Positions 1 through 8,154 of a DNA stretch of 64,000 nucleotides are shown here, one piece after another. The DNA is from Fructobacillus sp. CRL 2054. Lineage in GTDB: Bacteria > Bacillota > Bacilli > Lactobacillales > Lactobacillaceae. How positions within the stretch are numbered: the first letter of the stretch is position 1; each line of letters begins with the position of its first letter. The DNA lies in NCBI RefSeq assembly GCF_028764065.1, contig NZ_JACOFN010000001.1, positions 1 to 64,000 of the forward strand. The letters are read 5' to 3'. Below the pieces are notes generated by a model, which was not told the origin of the DNA, did not search any database, and saw only the letters and a list, made by a program, of their open reading frames with translations. The position numbers and the translations under genes were made by a program.

Positions 1-46
1 CAATGGCATCTTTGAATTCCTGTGAGTAACGTGGCCTTTTAGTCAT
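1..46 (-). CDS. IS3-family transposase OrfA, N-terminus only (cut by window edge)
   Basis: Reading leftward from the ATG at 44-46, the frame encodes MTKRPRYSQEFKDAI and runs off the window. This matches the start of the HTH_Tnp_1 (OrfA) protein of IS3/IS150-type elements, which typically begins with a basic KRxRYSxEFK stretch. An AGGAAA ribosome binding site lies about 9 bases upstream. Only 15 residues are visible, so the family call is good but subgroup and integrity are unknown. Confidence 0.7.
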   Translation of the reverse strand, partial: MTKRPRYSQEFKDAI

Positions 47-120
47 GTGCTGATTTCCTTTTTAGTCTTGGGATAATTATACAGTGGACGATGCATAAAA
101 TCTGTCCATTTTATCAGCAT
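1..120 (-). mobile_element. Left end of an IS3-type insertion sequence
   Basis: The transposase start and its leader occupy the left edge. The neighbouring DUF4811 gene (77-628) loses similarity to its tandem paralogue after the shared SIKH residues, at about position 130. From there its frame runs through sequence containing GGACAG and GTCCACTG, which resembles an IS3 terminal inverted repeat. The exact end and any target duplication cannot be set, because the other end lies outside the window. The boundary is probably between 110 and 130. Confidence 0.55.
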
Positions 121-628
121 ACGAGCAAACTTGCAGAGTGTGCTTAATTGAAACGGTGTTGTCATCGTTCTTGTGCTTGAAAAGGTTTTTCCAAAGGTCA
201 GACTTGTAGGTCCACTTTGTTGTTACCGTCTTTACTTGAGCATTTTCAACATTCGTCTTTTCATAGTTTGAAGTTGTCTTTGTTGCTTCGACAATCTTCT
301 TTGTGTTTGGCACAAAGTGTGTGCTTGCTTGTGCATCAGATTCTGCATCCTTGTAAACCAAGACGTAGTTATCTGAGCCAATCTTCTTTACGGCAACCGC
401 CTTCACAGGTGACTGTGCTGGTGTTGCAGAGTAAACCTGAGTGGTTGTTGTAACAGAAGTCTTTTCCATTCCAAAATGGTTGTCCATGTTGGCTGAAAGC
501 AATCCGACTGAAACGACAGTCAGGACAGCGAAGATACCGCCCAATGTGTAGGCGACAACCTTGTTTCCAATCAAGAACATTGAGAGGAAAGTCAAAAGCG
601 TTAATCCGGCAATAATCCAAATCATCAT
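77..628 (-). CDS. DUF4811 membrane protein, C-terminus replaced by IS-derived codons
   Basis: 183 residues with two N-terminal membrane segments (about 3-20 and 27-47) followed by a soluble domain. It resembles DUF4811 proteins, which in lactic acid bacteria usually sit beside an EmrB/QacA-type MFS pump; their function is unknown. The ATG follows the pump's stop by one base and its GGAGG lies inside the pump gene, so the two are translationally coupled. A paralogue sits at 2947-3375. The two align through WTYK and on to DNTVSIKH, after which this copy reads about 17 residues that look like read-through into the end of the adjacent insertion sequence. The native last dozen or so residues appear lost. 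Confidence 0.75.
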   Translation of the reverse strand: MMIWIIAGLTLLTFLSMFLIGNKVVAYTLGGIFAVLTVVSVGLLSANMDNHFGMEKTSVTTTTQVYSATPAQSPVKAVAVKKIGSDNYVLVYKDAESDAQASTHFVPNTKKIVEATKTTSNYEKTNVENAQVKTVTTKWTYKSDLWKNLFKHKNDDNTVSIKHTLQVCSYADKMDRFYASSTV

Positions 629-629
629 G

Positions 630-2108
630 TTACTTTTCCTCCTTCTTGTTGTCCTTCATGAAGAAGACAAAGACGAAACCAATTACGGCAAAAATCAATG
701 AAATCAAGAAGGCAGTTTGGAAACCATCCATTGAAGCATTCAAGACTTTACCAGCGTATTGAACAGGGTCAGTCGTCTTCAATGAAGAGCTTGGTGTGTT
801 GTTGTTAATCACGTTTTGCACGATTGATGTCAACAAGGCAACCACAACAGATGATGAAACCTGACGCAATGTGTTGTTGGCAGCAGTACCATCGGCACCC
901 TTTTCATCAGGCAAAGCACCCATGGCGGCCGTCGTCAATGGCATCATAACCAAAGCGATTCCGGCCATACGCAAAGCGTAAAGAACTGAAACAACAACCG
1001 TTGGTGTCGTTGTATTCAAGAAGATGTAAGGAACAGTACCGAGAGTCAAAACACCAAATCCGAAGAAGCAGAGCATCTTAACGCCGACCTTGTTATACAA
1101 AACACCGGCAACTGGTGACATGAATCCCATGAAGAGGGCTCCCCACATCAACGTGATACCTGAATCCAAAGCTGAAAGGCCGCGGACGTTTTGCAAGTAA
1201 GTTGGCAACATCATTTCGACACCGTACATTGCCATCGTTGCCAACAAGAGGGCAACAGTTGGAATTGTAAATTCCTTCTTCATGAAGACGCGCATGTCCA
1301 AGAATGGCACTGGCAACTTCAATTGACGCCATACGAAGATGGCCAAAAGGATAACACCGGCTGCGATTGGCGCGATAACTTGTCCAAAGTCACCCCAACC
1401 CTGTGAGGCAACGTTAGTGAATCCCCAAAGGAAGAGTCCAAATCCGGCAACAGATAGAATAAGTGAAGCGTAATCCAGCTTCAACTTTTTTGTTTCCATC
1501 ACGTTCTTCAACAAGAATGGTGCCAAAATCGTAGCAATCACAATGATGATGAATGGGATGATAAAGATTGAACGCCAGTTGTTTGAAAGGGTCATACCTA
1601 AGATGGTGTGATCCTTATCCAAAATCCAACCAGTCAAAGTAGGGCCAATGGCTGGTGACATACCAACAACCAATCCCATCATACCCATGGCTGCACCACG
1701 TTCCTCAGGCTTGTACATGTTAATGATCAAAACCTGCAACATTGGCATCATAATACCAACGGCCATGGCAGCGACAATACGTCCAGCCACGAACATCCAC
1801 CACATATCCTTTTGCTCTGGTGTAAACATTGAAAGAGCCACACCAATCAAAAGTAGAACGTAGGCAACGATGTGTAAGATTTTCGTTGGTACTCGGTTAG
1901 CCAAATAGGCTGACAAAGGAATCATCATTCCGTTCACAAGCAAGAACCAGGTCGTTGCCTGCTGGGCCGTTGAAAGGTCAATGTTGAAGGCCTTCATCAA
2001 GGTTGGCAAAGCCGTTCCCAATGAAGTCTGCATCAAAGCACCTGACATGGCCGCAATCATCAAAACCGCAAGGATTAACCCACGGTTATATGGACGTTTT
2101 GCTTCCAT
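630..2108 (-). CDS. MFS multidrug efflux transporter, DHA2 (EmrB/QacA, 14 TM) family
   Basis: 492 residues with about 14 predicted membrane helices, the architecture of DHA2 drug:proton antiporters such as LmrB and QacA. The region around residues 130-160 (ERGAAMGMMGLVVGMSPAIGP) carries the antiporter motif C signature GxxxGPxxGG in a relaxed form. The ATG is preceded by GGAGAAATATT. It is transcribed leftward with the DUF4811 gene, from a promoter at 2162-2189 next to a palindromic operator, and diverges from a TetR gene. Export of toxic compounds under TetR control is the likely role; the substrate is unknown. A close paralogue lies at 3369-4850. Confidence 0.9.
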   Translation of the reverse strand: MEAKRPYNRGLILAVLMIAAMSGALMQTSLGTALPTLMKAFNIDLSTAQQATTWFLLVNGMMIPLSAYLANRVPTKILHIVAYVLLLIGVALSMFTPEQKDMWWMFVAGRIVAAMAVGIMMPMLQVLIINMYKPEERGAAMGMMGLVVGMSPAIGPTLTGWILDKDHTILGMTLSNNWRSIFIIPFIIIVIATILAPFLLKNVMETKKLKLDYASLILSVAGFGLFLWGFTNVASQGWGDFGQVIAPIAAGVILLAIFVWRQLKLPVPFLDMRVFMKKEFTIPTVALLLATMAMYGVEMMLPTYLQNVRGLSALDSGITLMWGALFMGFMSPVAGVLYNKVGVKMLCFFGFGVLTLGTVPYIFLNTTTPTVVVSVLYALRMAGIALVMMPLTTAAMGALPDEKGADGTAANNTLRQVSSSVVVALLTSIVQNVINNNTPSSSLKTTDPVQYAGKVLNASMDGFQTAFLISLIFAVIGFVFVFFMKDNKKEEK

Positions 2109-2127
2109 AATATTTCTCCATTTCTAT

Positions 2128-2146
2128 CTGGTACATTTTGTACCAG
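2128..2146. promoter_or_regulatory. TetR-type operator, perfect palindrome
   Basis: CTGGTAC-ATTTT-GTACCAG is a perfect 7-bp inverted repeat lying between the efflux promoter and the efflux start codon. The same half-sites recur at 2192-2220 in inverted order, so the adjacent TetR protein probably binds both to repress the pump and itself. Confidence 0.7.
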
Positions 2147-2161
2147 TTATTAACATTTAAT

Positions 2162-2189
2162 ATTCTAACAGGATATTTAACTGTGTCAA
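2162..2189 (-). promoter_or_regulatory. Promoter of the first MFS-DUF4811 operon
   Basis: On the minus strand a perfect TTGACA (2184-2189) and TAGAAT (2162-2167) are separated by 16 bases. Transcription would start close to the palindromic operator at 2128-2146. Confidence 0.65.
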
Positions 2190-2191
2190 TA

Positions 2192-2220
2192 TGTACCAGT
2201 AAATTCTTTTTTCTGGTACA
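2192..2220. promoter_or_regulatory. Second TetR-type operator, spaced inverted repeat
   Basis: TGTACCAG and CTGGTACA flank 13 bases just upstream of the tetR start. The half-sites are identical to those of the 2128-2146 palindrome. The right half overlaps TACAAT at 2217-2222, a plausible -10 element for tetR, so autorepression is likely. Confidence 0.6.
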
Positions 2221-2250
2221 ATGTCCCTATCAGTAGCTAGGAGAAATATC

Positions 2251-2802
2251 ATGAACTACGGTCAACAAGAAAACGCACGAGTAAAAGAACAGATTGTCCA
2301 AGGACTCTTTAAAGAACTAGAGACAACACCCTTTTCTGAAATCCGAGTTGCTTCATTAATTAAATCCGCCGGCGTTGGCCGTACATCTTACTATCGAAAC
2401 TTTAATAGCAAGGAAGAAATTCTTGATTATTACCTTGCGGAGTTACTAAATAAACGCAGGCAAACAAGCCAACTCCCCACTTGGACAAAGGATTCTGTTA
2501 CCAATAATTTAGAAGATATCTTCGATTTTTTCTTAAAACAAAAAGAACACTTCTTACTATTATTTAACTCGGGACTTTCCTCTTATTTATTTGACTATTT
2601 TCGAAACATTCCTCAGAGTATTCCTGAAGAAAAGAGAAGTCATTTACCGAACCATAACCCCTACCTACTCCCCTTCTTTACCGGGGCTTTACCAGGCGTC
2701 CTGTTTGAATGGTTAAAGCGTAATAGCCCAGAAACACCTAAAGAAATGGCCACAATCATTACTAAAATGCTTCCTCCAGAAATCTTTGTGGATGAAAAGT
2801 AA
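2251..2802 (+). CDS. TetR/AcrR family transcriptional regulator
   Basis: 183 residues from the ATG at 2251. This start was chosen over the ATG at 2221 because AGGAG lies 7 bases before it. The N-terminal helix-turn-helix (about residues 25-55) has the VASLIKSAGVGRTSYYRNF core typical of TetR proteins. The C-terminal half would bind ligand and dimerise. It diverges from the efflux operon, and the intergenic region holds two operator-like repeats with shared half-sites, so it is the probable local repressor. A paralogue (4979-5527) serves the neighbouring cassette. Confidence 0.85.
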   Translation: MNYGQQENARVKEQIVQGLFKELETTPFSEIRVASLIKSAGVGRTSYYRNFNSKEEILDYYLAELLNKRRQTSQLPTWTKDSVTNNLEDIFDFFLKQKEHFLLLFNSGLSSYLFDYFRNIPQSIPEEKRSHLPNHNPYLLPFFTGALPGVLFEWLKRNSPETPKEMATIITKMLPPEIFVDEK

Positions 2803-2810
2803 AAACGAAA

Positions 2811-2839
2811 AAAGCGTGTTAAATCAACACGCTTTTTTT
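2811..2839. terminator. Bidirectional intrinsic terminator
   Basis: AAAGCGTGTT and AACACGCTTT form a hairpin with T-runs on both strands, between the convergent tetR and second DUF4811 genes. Confidence 0.85.
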
Positions 2840-2844
2840 CTACA

Positions 2845-2946
2845 CTATTTTTCAATCACTTGCCAATTTTCCGGCAGAATTAACTGATGCTTAATGGATA
2901 CAATATTATCCTCTTCTTTTTGTTCAAAAAGGAAACGATAGAAATC
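2845..2946 (-). pseudogene. Orphaned C-terminal segment of DUF4811 copy 2, beyond an in-frame TAG
   Basis: Reading in frame past the TAG at 2947-2949 gives 33 further codons (DFYRFLFEQKEEDNIVSIKH and so on to VIEK) before a second TAG at 2845-2847. This segment aligns with residues after WTYK in the 77-628 paralogue (SDLWKNLFKHKNDDNTVSIKH), so it is the genuine C-terminus separated by one nonsense codon. It is either a true truncation or a read-through product. Confidence 0.65.
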
Positions 2947-3375
2947 CTATTTATAAGTCCATTTAACCGTCTTCGTTTGAACTTCAGCCGTTTTTACATC
3001 GGCCTTTTGATAGTTAGCCGAACTTTTAACAGCTTTCACTACTTCTGAAGTATCCGGAACAAAATGCTTTTTAGGCTGTTGATCTTTCTCGTAGTCCTTA
3101 TAAACAAGTACATAATTCCCATCACCAATCTGCTTCACAGCCACGGCCTTGACAGCTGATTGATTGAGCAGCACAGAGTATACCTCATGGCTCGTTGTCG
3201 TCACTGACTTTTCCATACCAAAATGTTGCCCCATGTTTAAGGTCAGCAAAATCACCGCAGCGATAGCTAATAGTGAAAAAGTCGTACCCGCGATAATCTG
3301 TACCAACCGTCCATGAACAAAGAACCAGGAGAAAAAGGCTAGCACAACCAAGACTGCAATCATCCAAATTAACAT
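2947..3375 (-). CDS. DUF4811 membrane protein, copy 2, shortened by a nonsense codon
   Basis: 142 residues with two N-terminal membrane segments and a soluble domain, paralogous to 77-628 (shared GMEKSVTTT, VKAVAVKQIG and NYVLVYKD stretches). The ATG lies inside the end of the pump gene, with AAGGAGG 7 bases upstream. The frame stops at TAG directly after WTYK, where the paralogue continues with conserved sequence; the lost 33 codons are still present downstream. Function is unknown; linkage implies a role with the adjacent pump. Confidence 0.75.
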   Translation of the reverse strand: MLIWMIAVLVVLAFFSWFFVHGRLVQIIAGTTFSLLAIAAVILLTLNMGQHFGMEKSVTTTSHEVYSVLLNQSAVKAVAVKQIGDGNYVLVYKDYEKDQQPKKHFVPDTSEVVKAVKSSANYQKADVKTAEVQTKTVKWTYK

Positions 3376-4850
3376 TCATCATCCTCCTTTTTACCTTGAA
3401 TCCAGAAAGTTAGGATAATTCCTAATAGAGCAATCACCATTGAAATCAGAAAGGCCACGCGAAATCCATCGAGTGAGGCATTGAGTACCATATCCGCGTA
3501 TTGAAGCGGATCGGTCAATTTCAACGAATGGCTTGGTCGCTTAGTATTCACAATGTTTTGAACAACCGATGTTAACACCGCAACCACGATTGAAGCTGAT
3601 ACCTGCCTTAAAGTGTTATTCGCAGCCGTTCCATCCGCGTTCTTATCATCTGGCAGCGCTGCCATTGCAGCAGTTGTTAACGGCATCATGGTCAAGGCAA
3701 TCCCAGCCATTCGAATGGCGTACAAAACTGAAATCAAGATAGTGGGCGTTTCGGCCGTTAGGAAAAGGTAGGGCAATGTTCCCAACGTAAGCATTGAGAA
3801 GCCGATGAATGCCAACTTCTTGATACCGACTTTATTGTACAAAGCCCCGGCAACTGGCGATAGGAATCCCATGAAGAGGGCTCCCCACATTAAAGTTATT
3901 CCAGATTTAAGTGGTGACATACCGCGTACATTTTGCAAATAGGTTGGCAGCATCATTTCGACACCAAACATAGCCATCATGGTTAACAATAACCCGATTG
4001 TTGAAAGGGTAAAGTTCTTGTTTGCAAAAACCCGCACATCTAGGAATGGCACTCGAAGTTTCAGCTGACGCCACACAAAGGCAAGCAATACCAATGCCCC
4101 AATAGCAATTGGCGCAATGACTGAACCAAAATCAGCCCAACCGTAACTAGCCACGTTGGTGAAGCCCCATAAGAATAGACCGAAACCAACCGTTGAAAAG
4201 AGAACAGAAGGCACATCTAAGGAAATCTTCTTGTTTGGCACCACGTTTTTCATCAAAAATGGTGTCAGTACGATGGCAATGAGAATAATGATGAGTGGAA
4301 TCACAAACATCGAACGCCATGAATCTGATAATGTCCGCCCCAAGATACTGTGATTCTTATCCAAAATCCAGCCCGTCAAAGTCGGACCAATGGCAGGCGA
4401 CATGCCAATGACCAAACCAAGCATTCCCATCGCTGCACCACGCTCGTTTTTACCGTACATATTCAGTACCACAATCTGAGAAAGTGGCAACATAATACCA
4501 ACAGCCATGGCCGCTAGGATTCGACCCGCTAGAAACAACCACCAAAAATCCGCATTTTCGGGTGTCCACATACTCGTTAGGATACCCGCAAGTAGTAGCA
4601 GATAAGCCACCAGGTGCAGGGTTCGTGTCTTAATTCTTGTTGCTAAATAGGCGGATAGCGGTACCATCATCCCGTTCACCAACAAAAACCAGGTCGAAGC
4701 TTGCTGTGCCGTTGCCAAATCAATATCAAAAGCTTTCATCAACGTTGGCAGGGCTGTTCCAAGCGATGTCTGCATGAGTGCACCAGCGATTGCCGCGACA
4801 ATCATAACGGCTAGAACGCCCTTTCGCTCCCTTTTTTGTTCATTCGTCAT
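3369..4850 (-). CDS. MFS multidrug efflux transporter, DHA2 family, copy 2
   Basis: 493 residues from the ATG at 4848-4850, chosen because AAGGAGG lies 6 bases upstream; a longer in-frame start at 4898 has no such site. It has about 14 membrane helices and extensive similarity to the pump at 630-2108, including SLGTALPTLMKAFDIDL and ANNTLRQVS. Gene order, divergent TetR and overlap with DUF4811 are the same as in the first cassette, indicating tandem duplication followed by divergence. The substrate is unknown. Confidence 0.9.
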   Translation of the reverse strand: MTNEQKRERKGVLAVMIVAAIAGALMQTSLGTALPTLMKAFDIDLATAQQASTWFLLVNGMMVPLSAYLATRIKTRTLHLVAYLLLLAGILTSMWTPENADFWWLFLAGRILAAMAVGIMLPLSQIVVLNMYGKNERGAAMGMLGLVIGMSPAIGPTLTGWILDKNHSILGRTLSDSWRSMFVIPLIIILIAIVLTPFLMKNVVPNKKISLDVPSVLFSTVGFGLFLWGFTNVASYGWADFGSVIAPIAIGALVLLAFVWRQLKLRVPFLDVRVFANKNFTLSTIGLLLTMMAMFGVEMMLPTYLQNVRGMSPLKSGITLMWGALFMGFLSPVAGALYNKVGIKKLAFIGFSMLTLGTLPYLFLTAETPTILISVLYAIRMAGIALTMMPLTTAAMAALPDDKNADGTAANNTLRQVSASIVVAVLTSVVQNIVNTKRPSHSLKLTDPLQYADMVLNASLDGFRVAFLISMVIALLGIILTFWIQGKKEDDEC

Positions 4851-4866
4851 TTTATCCTCCTTAGAA

Positions 4867-4936
4867 AATGATGCATAATGTCTCATGAATAAAATCAATA
4901 TACTCCTTATCTAAAAATGAGTCAATATGTATCATT
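4867..4936. promoter_or_regulatory. Divergent control region: 20-bp inverted repeat and MFS promoter
   Basis: AATGATGCATAATGTCTCAT (4867-4886) and ATGAGTCAATATGTATCATT (4917-4936) are inverted copies matching at 17 of 20 positions. On the minus strand TTGACT (4920-4925) and TATATT (4897-4902) are spaced by 17 bases, so one arm overlaps the -35 and the other lies downstream of the -10. This is the likely operator of the TetR protein at 4979-5527. Its sequence is unlike the operator of the first cassette. Confidence 0.65.
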
Positions 4937-4978
4937 CTATTTTTTCTGTTATACTAAGAAAAAATAAGGAGTACAAAA

Positions 4979-5527
4979 ATGTCAGAGGCCCTACCCACAA
5001 CGAAACAAAGCGTGAAGGATCAAATTGTAACAGGACTTTTCAAAGAGCTCGAAAGTCGTCCACTGTCGGAGATTCCAGTCGCTTCACTCATTAAAACGGC
5101 TGGGGTTGCCCGAGCTTCTTACTACCGTAATTTTTCAAGTAAAGAAGATATTCTAAATTATTATCTAGATCAATTATTGGGTAAGGACCAGGAGCCAAGC
5201 ATCCCAACCGTTTGGACACGAGGAGAGGCAGCTGCAAAAATCGCTGATATTTTTAACGTTCTTGCAAGGGAAAAATCACGTTTCATTCTTCTCTTTCAAT
5301 CTGGATTGGCTTCCTACGCCTTCGACTATTTTGATACATTTTCGAATCGCAACGGTATTGATAGCCCATTCCCATGGAAAGACGAATACAAACTCCCCTT
5401 CTACTCTGGCGCATTAACTTCCGTTCTCTACCATTGGTTACAGACTGGGGCAAAGCAGCCTGCAAAGGAATTAGCTGAACACTTTGTCAACTTGTTACCG
5501 GACACATTCTTTATTGATGAAAAATAA
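4979..5527 (+). CDS. TetR/AcrR family regulator, copy 2
   Basis: 182 residues; the ATG follows AAGGAG by about 8 bases. The recognition region (about residues 28-50, VASLIKTAGVARASYYRNFS) differs from copy 1 by only a few residues, while the C-terminal ligand half differs more. It diverges from the second efflux operon and probably represses it. The intergenic repeat differs from that of cassette 1, so the two repressors may no longer cross-regulate. Confidence 0.85.
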   Translation: MSEALPTTKQSVKDQIVTGLFKELESRPLSEIPVASLIKTAGVARASYYRNFSSKEDILNYYLDQLLGKDQEPSIPTVWTRGEAAAKIADIFNVLAREKSRFILLFQSGLASYAFDYFDTFSNRNGIDSPFPWKDEYKLPFYSGALTSVLYHWLQTGAKQPAKELAEHFVNLLPDTFFIDEK

Positions 5528-5558
5528 AAAGAGCAGTGCTCATTGCACTGCTCTTTTC
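5526..5558. terminator. Bidirectional terminator between tetR2 and lysR
   Basis: GAGCAGTG and CACTGCTC form a stem flanked by A-runs and T-runs, between two convergent genes. Confidence 0.85.
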
Positions 5559-6427
5559 TATTGTAGCTTTTCCTCATTTTTAATTAAAAAGTCAATGAAA
5601 TACTGACTGGCAATCGGAATACTGGCTTTTTCACGGTAAACAATGGCAATGGGGCGCATAATTTTAGGAATCACTTCTTTCGCCACCACTTTAAAATTCG
5701 TTCGAGAAGAAACGAGTTCGGATAGAATCGAAATTCCCAATCCGGCCTCTACCATAGACATGATTGTGTAATCATCTTGAATTCGGTAGCGGATGTTTGG
5801 CTCCAGTCCCGCATTTTCAAAGGCAACCAGCGGTTCAGCGTAGCCCCCTCCTTCAACCAGAATAAAAGGATCATTGGTTAATTGCTCAATCGCCACCTTG
5901 TCCTGCCTGGCCAAAGGATGCCATTCCGGCAAAAAGGCCTTCATCTCAGTTTCATGCAGTACGACTTTGTTAAATCCATCCCCGTAATTTGCGGTCATTA
6001 ATCCAAAGTCGACCTCCCCATTCTTCAACCAGGTACGAATCATCCCGTAATCACCCTGCTGCAGAACGAACTCAATGTTTGGGTACTTTTCTTGAAAACG
6101 CTTGAAGAGCGCGGGCAACCAGTAACAAGACACCGAGGTAATCGCTCCGATTCGAACCGTTCCGGTTTTCAACCCCTTTAATGAGGCCGCCCGCTCTTCT
6201 AAAGCCTGATACTGGCGCAGTGCCTGCACAACGTAGGGGTAGATTTCCTGGCCCTCGGCAGTTAAACTAACCCCGTTTCGGGAGCGCTTTAAAATCTGAA
6301 TGCCAAACTCCTTTTCCATCCCCGCCACCATCTGTGAAACAGACGACTGTGTGTAACCCAGCACTTCGGCCGCCTTGGTAAAGGACTTCATTTCAATGAT
6401 GGTTTCAAGTACTAAGAGTCGGTTCAT
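5558..6427 (-). CDS. LysR family transcriptional regulator
   Basis: 289 residues, the usual LysR length. The N-terminal winged helix-turn-helix (residues 1-60) contains FTKAAEVLGYTQSSVSQMV, and a periplasmic-binding-like effector domain follows (about 90-285). The gene is transcribed away from the amino-acid permease at 6528 across a 100-bp region, the classic arrangement for a LysR protein controlling its divergent neighbour. The effector cannot be read from the sequence but is plausibly the transported amino acid. Confidence 0.85.
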   Translation of the reverse strand: MNRLLVLETIIEMKSFTKAAEVLGYTQSSVSQMVAGMEKEFGIQILKRSRNGVSLTAEGQEIYPYVVQALRQYQALEERAASLKGLKTGTVRIGAITSVSCYWLPALFKRFQEKYPNIEFVLQQGDYGMIRTWLKNGEVDFGLMTANYGDGFNKVVLHETEMKAFLPEWHPLARQDKVAIEQLTNDPFILVEGGGYAEPLVAFENAGLEPNIRYRIQDDYTIMSMVEAGLGISILSELVSSRTNFKVVAKEVIPKIMRPIAIVYREKASIPIASQYFIDFLIKNEEKLQ

Positions 6428-6527
6428 TATCTATCGTTTTTCCTTATGTATACATTTTATTTATTAATTTTACTTATCGTAGTTTATCAATTATGCTAGT
6501 TAGTATCAATAAGAGAGGTATTCTAAC

Positions 6528-7928
6528 ATGAATATTTTTAAGAAAGAATCCGTTGCATCCTATATGCAAGCTGATTCAAAACTGAAGAAAACACTTCGCA
6601 CAAAGGACCTGATTGGTCTTGGTATTGGTGCCGTTATTGGTACTGGTATCTTCATTTTGCCAGGTAACGAAGCGGCTTCCCACGCTGGCCCAGCCGTTGC
6701 CATCGCCTTCTTGTTAGCGGCCCTGGTTTCTGGCTTGGTCGGAATGGCCTACGCCGAATTTTCATCAGCCATGCCCGTTGCCGGTTCAGCCTACTCATTC
6801 GGTTCCGTTGTCTACGGCGAAATCGTCGGTTGGATTTTAGGCTGGTCATTGATTCTAGAGTACTTCCTGGCTGTATCAGCCGAAGCAACCGGATTTGCCG
6901 CCTACTTCAACAACAACCTGCTATCTGCGGTAGGAATTAACCTACCAAAGGCATTGCAGGCTGGTCCAATGGAAGGTGGGGTTATTAACCTGACTGCCGT
7001 TGTGATTGTGCTTGTTATCGCAGCTATCATTATGCGCGGTTCTGAGATGTCAACAAAGGTCGAAAACTTTGCCGTTGTTGTTAAAGTTGCCATCATCATC
7101 CTTTTCATTGCTGTTGGTATCTTCTACGTGAAATCTGACAACTATGCCCCATTCTACCCATCAGAATTCCATGGCGCTCCATGGGGCATGGGTGGAATCT
7201 TGACTGCCGCAGCCACTGTCTTCTTTGCCTTTATTGGTTTCGATGCCTTGGCCGCTAACTCAGCCGAAACAATCGATCCAGGAAAGAACGTTATCCGTGG
7301 AATTCTTGGAACGGTTGCGATTGCCGTTGTTCTTTACGTATCATTCTCATTCGTTTTGACTGGTATCGTGAACTACAAGGACCTTGGTGTCGATGATCCT
7401 GCCGCTTTTGCCATGCAGGTTATCCACTTAAACATGTTTAACAAATTGATTACTGTTGGTGCCCTCTTCGGTATCTTCACGGCCATGATGACGATGTTCA
7501 TCGGTGGTTCACGTCTTGTTTACGCCCTTGGACGTGATGGACTACTCCCTAAGTCAATGGGTAAGGTTTCAAAGAAGCAGGGTGTTCCTGAAAACGCCAT
7601 CATCGTGGCCACTGTTGTTCAGGCCGTCTTCGCCGGTCTTGTACCACTTGCTCAATTAGCTTCACTAATTAACGCTGGAACATTGATTGCCTTTGCCTTT
7701 ATCTCATTTGGTATTATTCTTCTCCGTCGTCGTAAGGACATTAAGAATGACGGATTCAAGATGCCATGGTACCCATTCCTACCAATCGTTGCTGGATTAT
7801 GTACCATTGTCTTGATCTTCATGCTACCAAGCATCACGAAGATTTCAGTAACCATCTGGTTGGTAATCGGATTTGTCTTCTACTTTACTTATGGTATTCG
7901 CCATTCAAAGTTGCAACAAAAAGACTAA
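6528..7928 (+). CDS. Amino-acid permease, APC superfamily
   Basis: 466 residues with about 12 membrane helices. The start region has the APC signature GLGIGAVIGTGIFILPG (about residues 30-48), and the Glu in AYAEFSSAMP and the segment GFDALAANSAET are typical of cationic-type APC permeases such as YfnA/CAT. The ATG follows AGAGGT. It is probably a proton-coupled amino-acid importer under control of the divergent LysR gene. The substrate is not identifiable from sequence alone. Confidence 0.88.
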   Translation: MNIFKKESVASYMQADSKLKKTLRTKDLIGLGIGAVIGTGIFILPGNEAASHAGPAVAIAFLLAALVSGLVGMAYAEFSSAMPVAGSAYSFGSVVYGEIVGWILGWSLILEYFLAVSAEATGFAAYFNNNLLSAVGINLPKALQAGPMEGGVINLTAVVIVLVIAAIIMRGSEMSTKVENFAVVVKVAIIILFIAVGIFYVKSDNYAPFYPSEFHGAPWGMGGILTAAATVFFAFIGFDALAANSAETIDPGKNVIRGILGTVAIAVVLYVSFSFVLTGIVNYKDLGVDDPAAFAMQVIHLNMFNKLITVGALFGIFTAMMTMFIGGSRLVYALGRDGLLPKSMGKVSKKQGVPENAIIVATVVQAVFAGLVPLAQLASLINAGTLIAFAFISFGIILLRRRKDIKNDGFKMPWYPFLPIVAGLCTIVLIFMLPSITKISVTIWLVIGFVFYFTYGIRHSKLQQKD

Positions 7929-7936
7929 TTATTAAG

Positions 7937-7970
7937 AGTCGCACCCATTCGAGTGCGACTTTTTATTTTA
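7937..7970 (+). terminator. Terminator of the permease gene
   Basis: AGTCGCAC and GTGCGACT form an 8-bp stem followed by TTTTT. About 150 bases of AT-rich sequence without a recognisable feature follow before the next promoter. Confidence 0.85.
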
Positions 7971-8118
7971 TTTTTTAAATTTTTTTACTAAATTCAACAG
8001 AAAATTTCACTCTCATAAAAGTCCTTTAAACATCATAAAAGTAAGATTTATCATTTATTTTTAATAAAGACAAAGCTCAAAAACCATTGATATATTTATA
8101 TTTTCGTTTAAATAAAGC

Positions 8119-8147
8119 TTGCATTATGAAAAAAGCCTGCCTATAAT
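8119..8147 (+). promoter_or_regulatory. Promoter of the T-box/ABC transporter operon
   Basis: TTGCAT (8119-8124) and a perfect TATAAT (8142-8147) are 17 bases apart. Transcription would begin near 8154, just before stem I of the T-box leader. Confidence 0.8.
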
Positions 8148-8154
8148 TAAGCCA

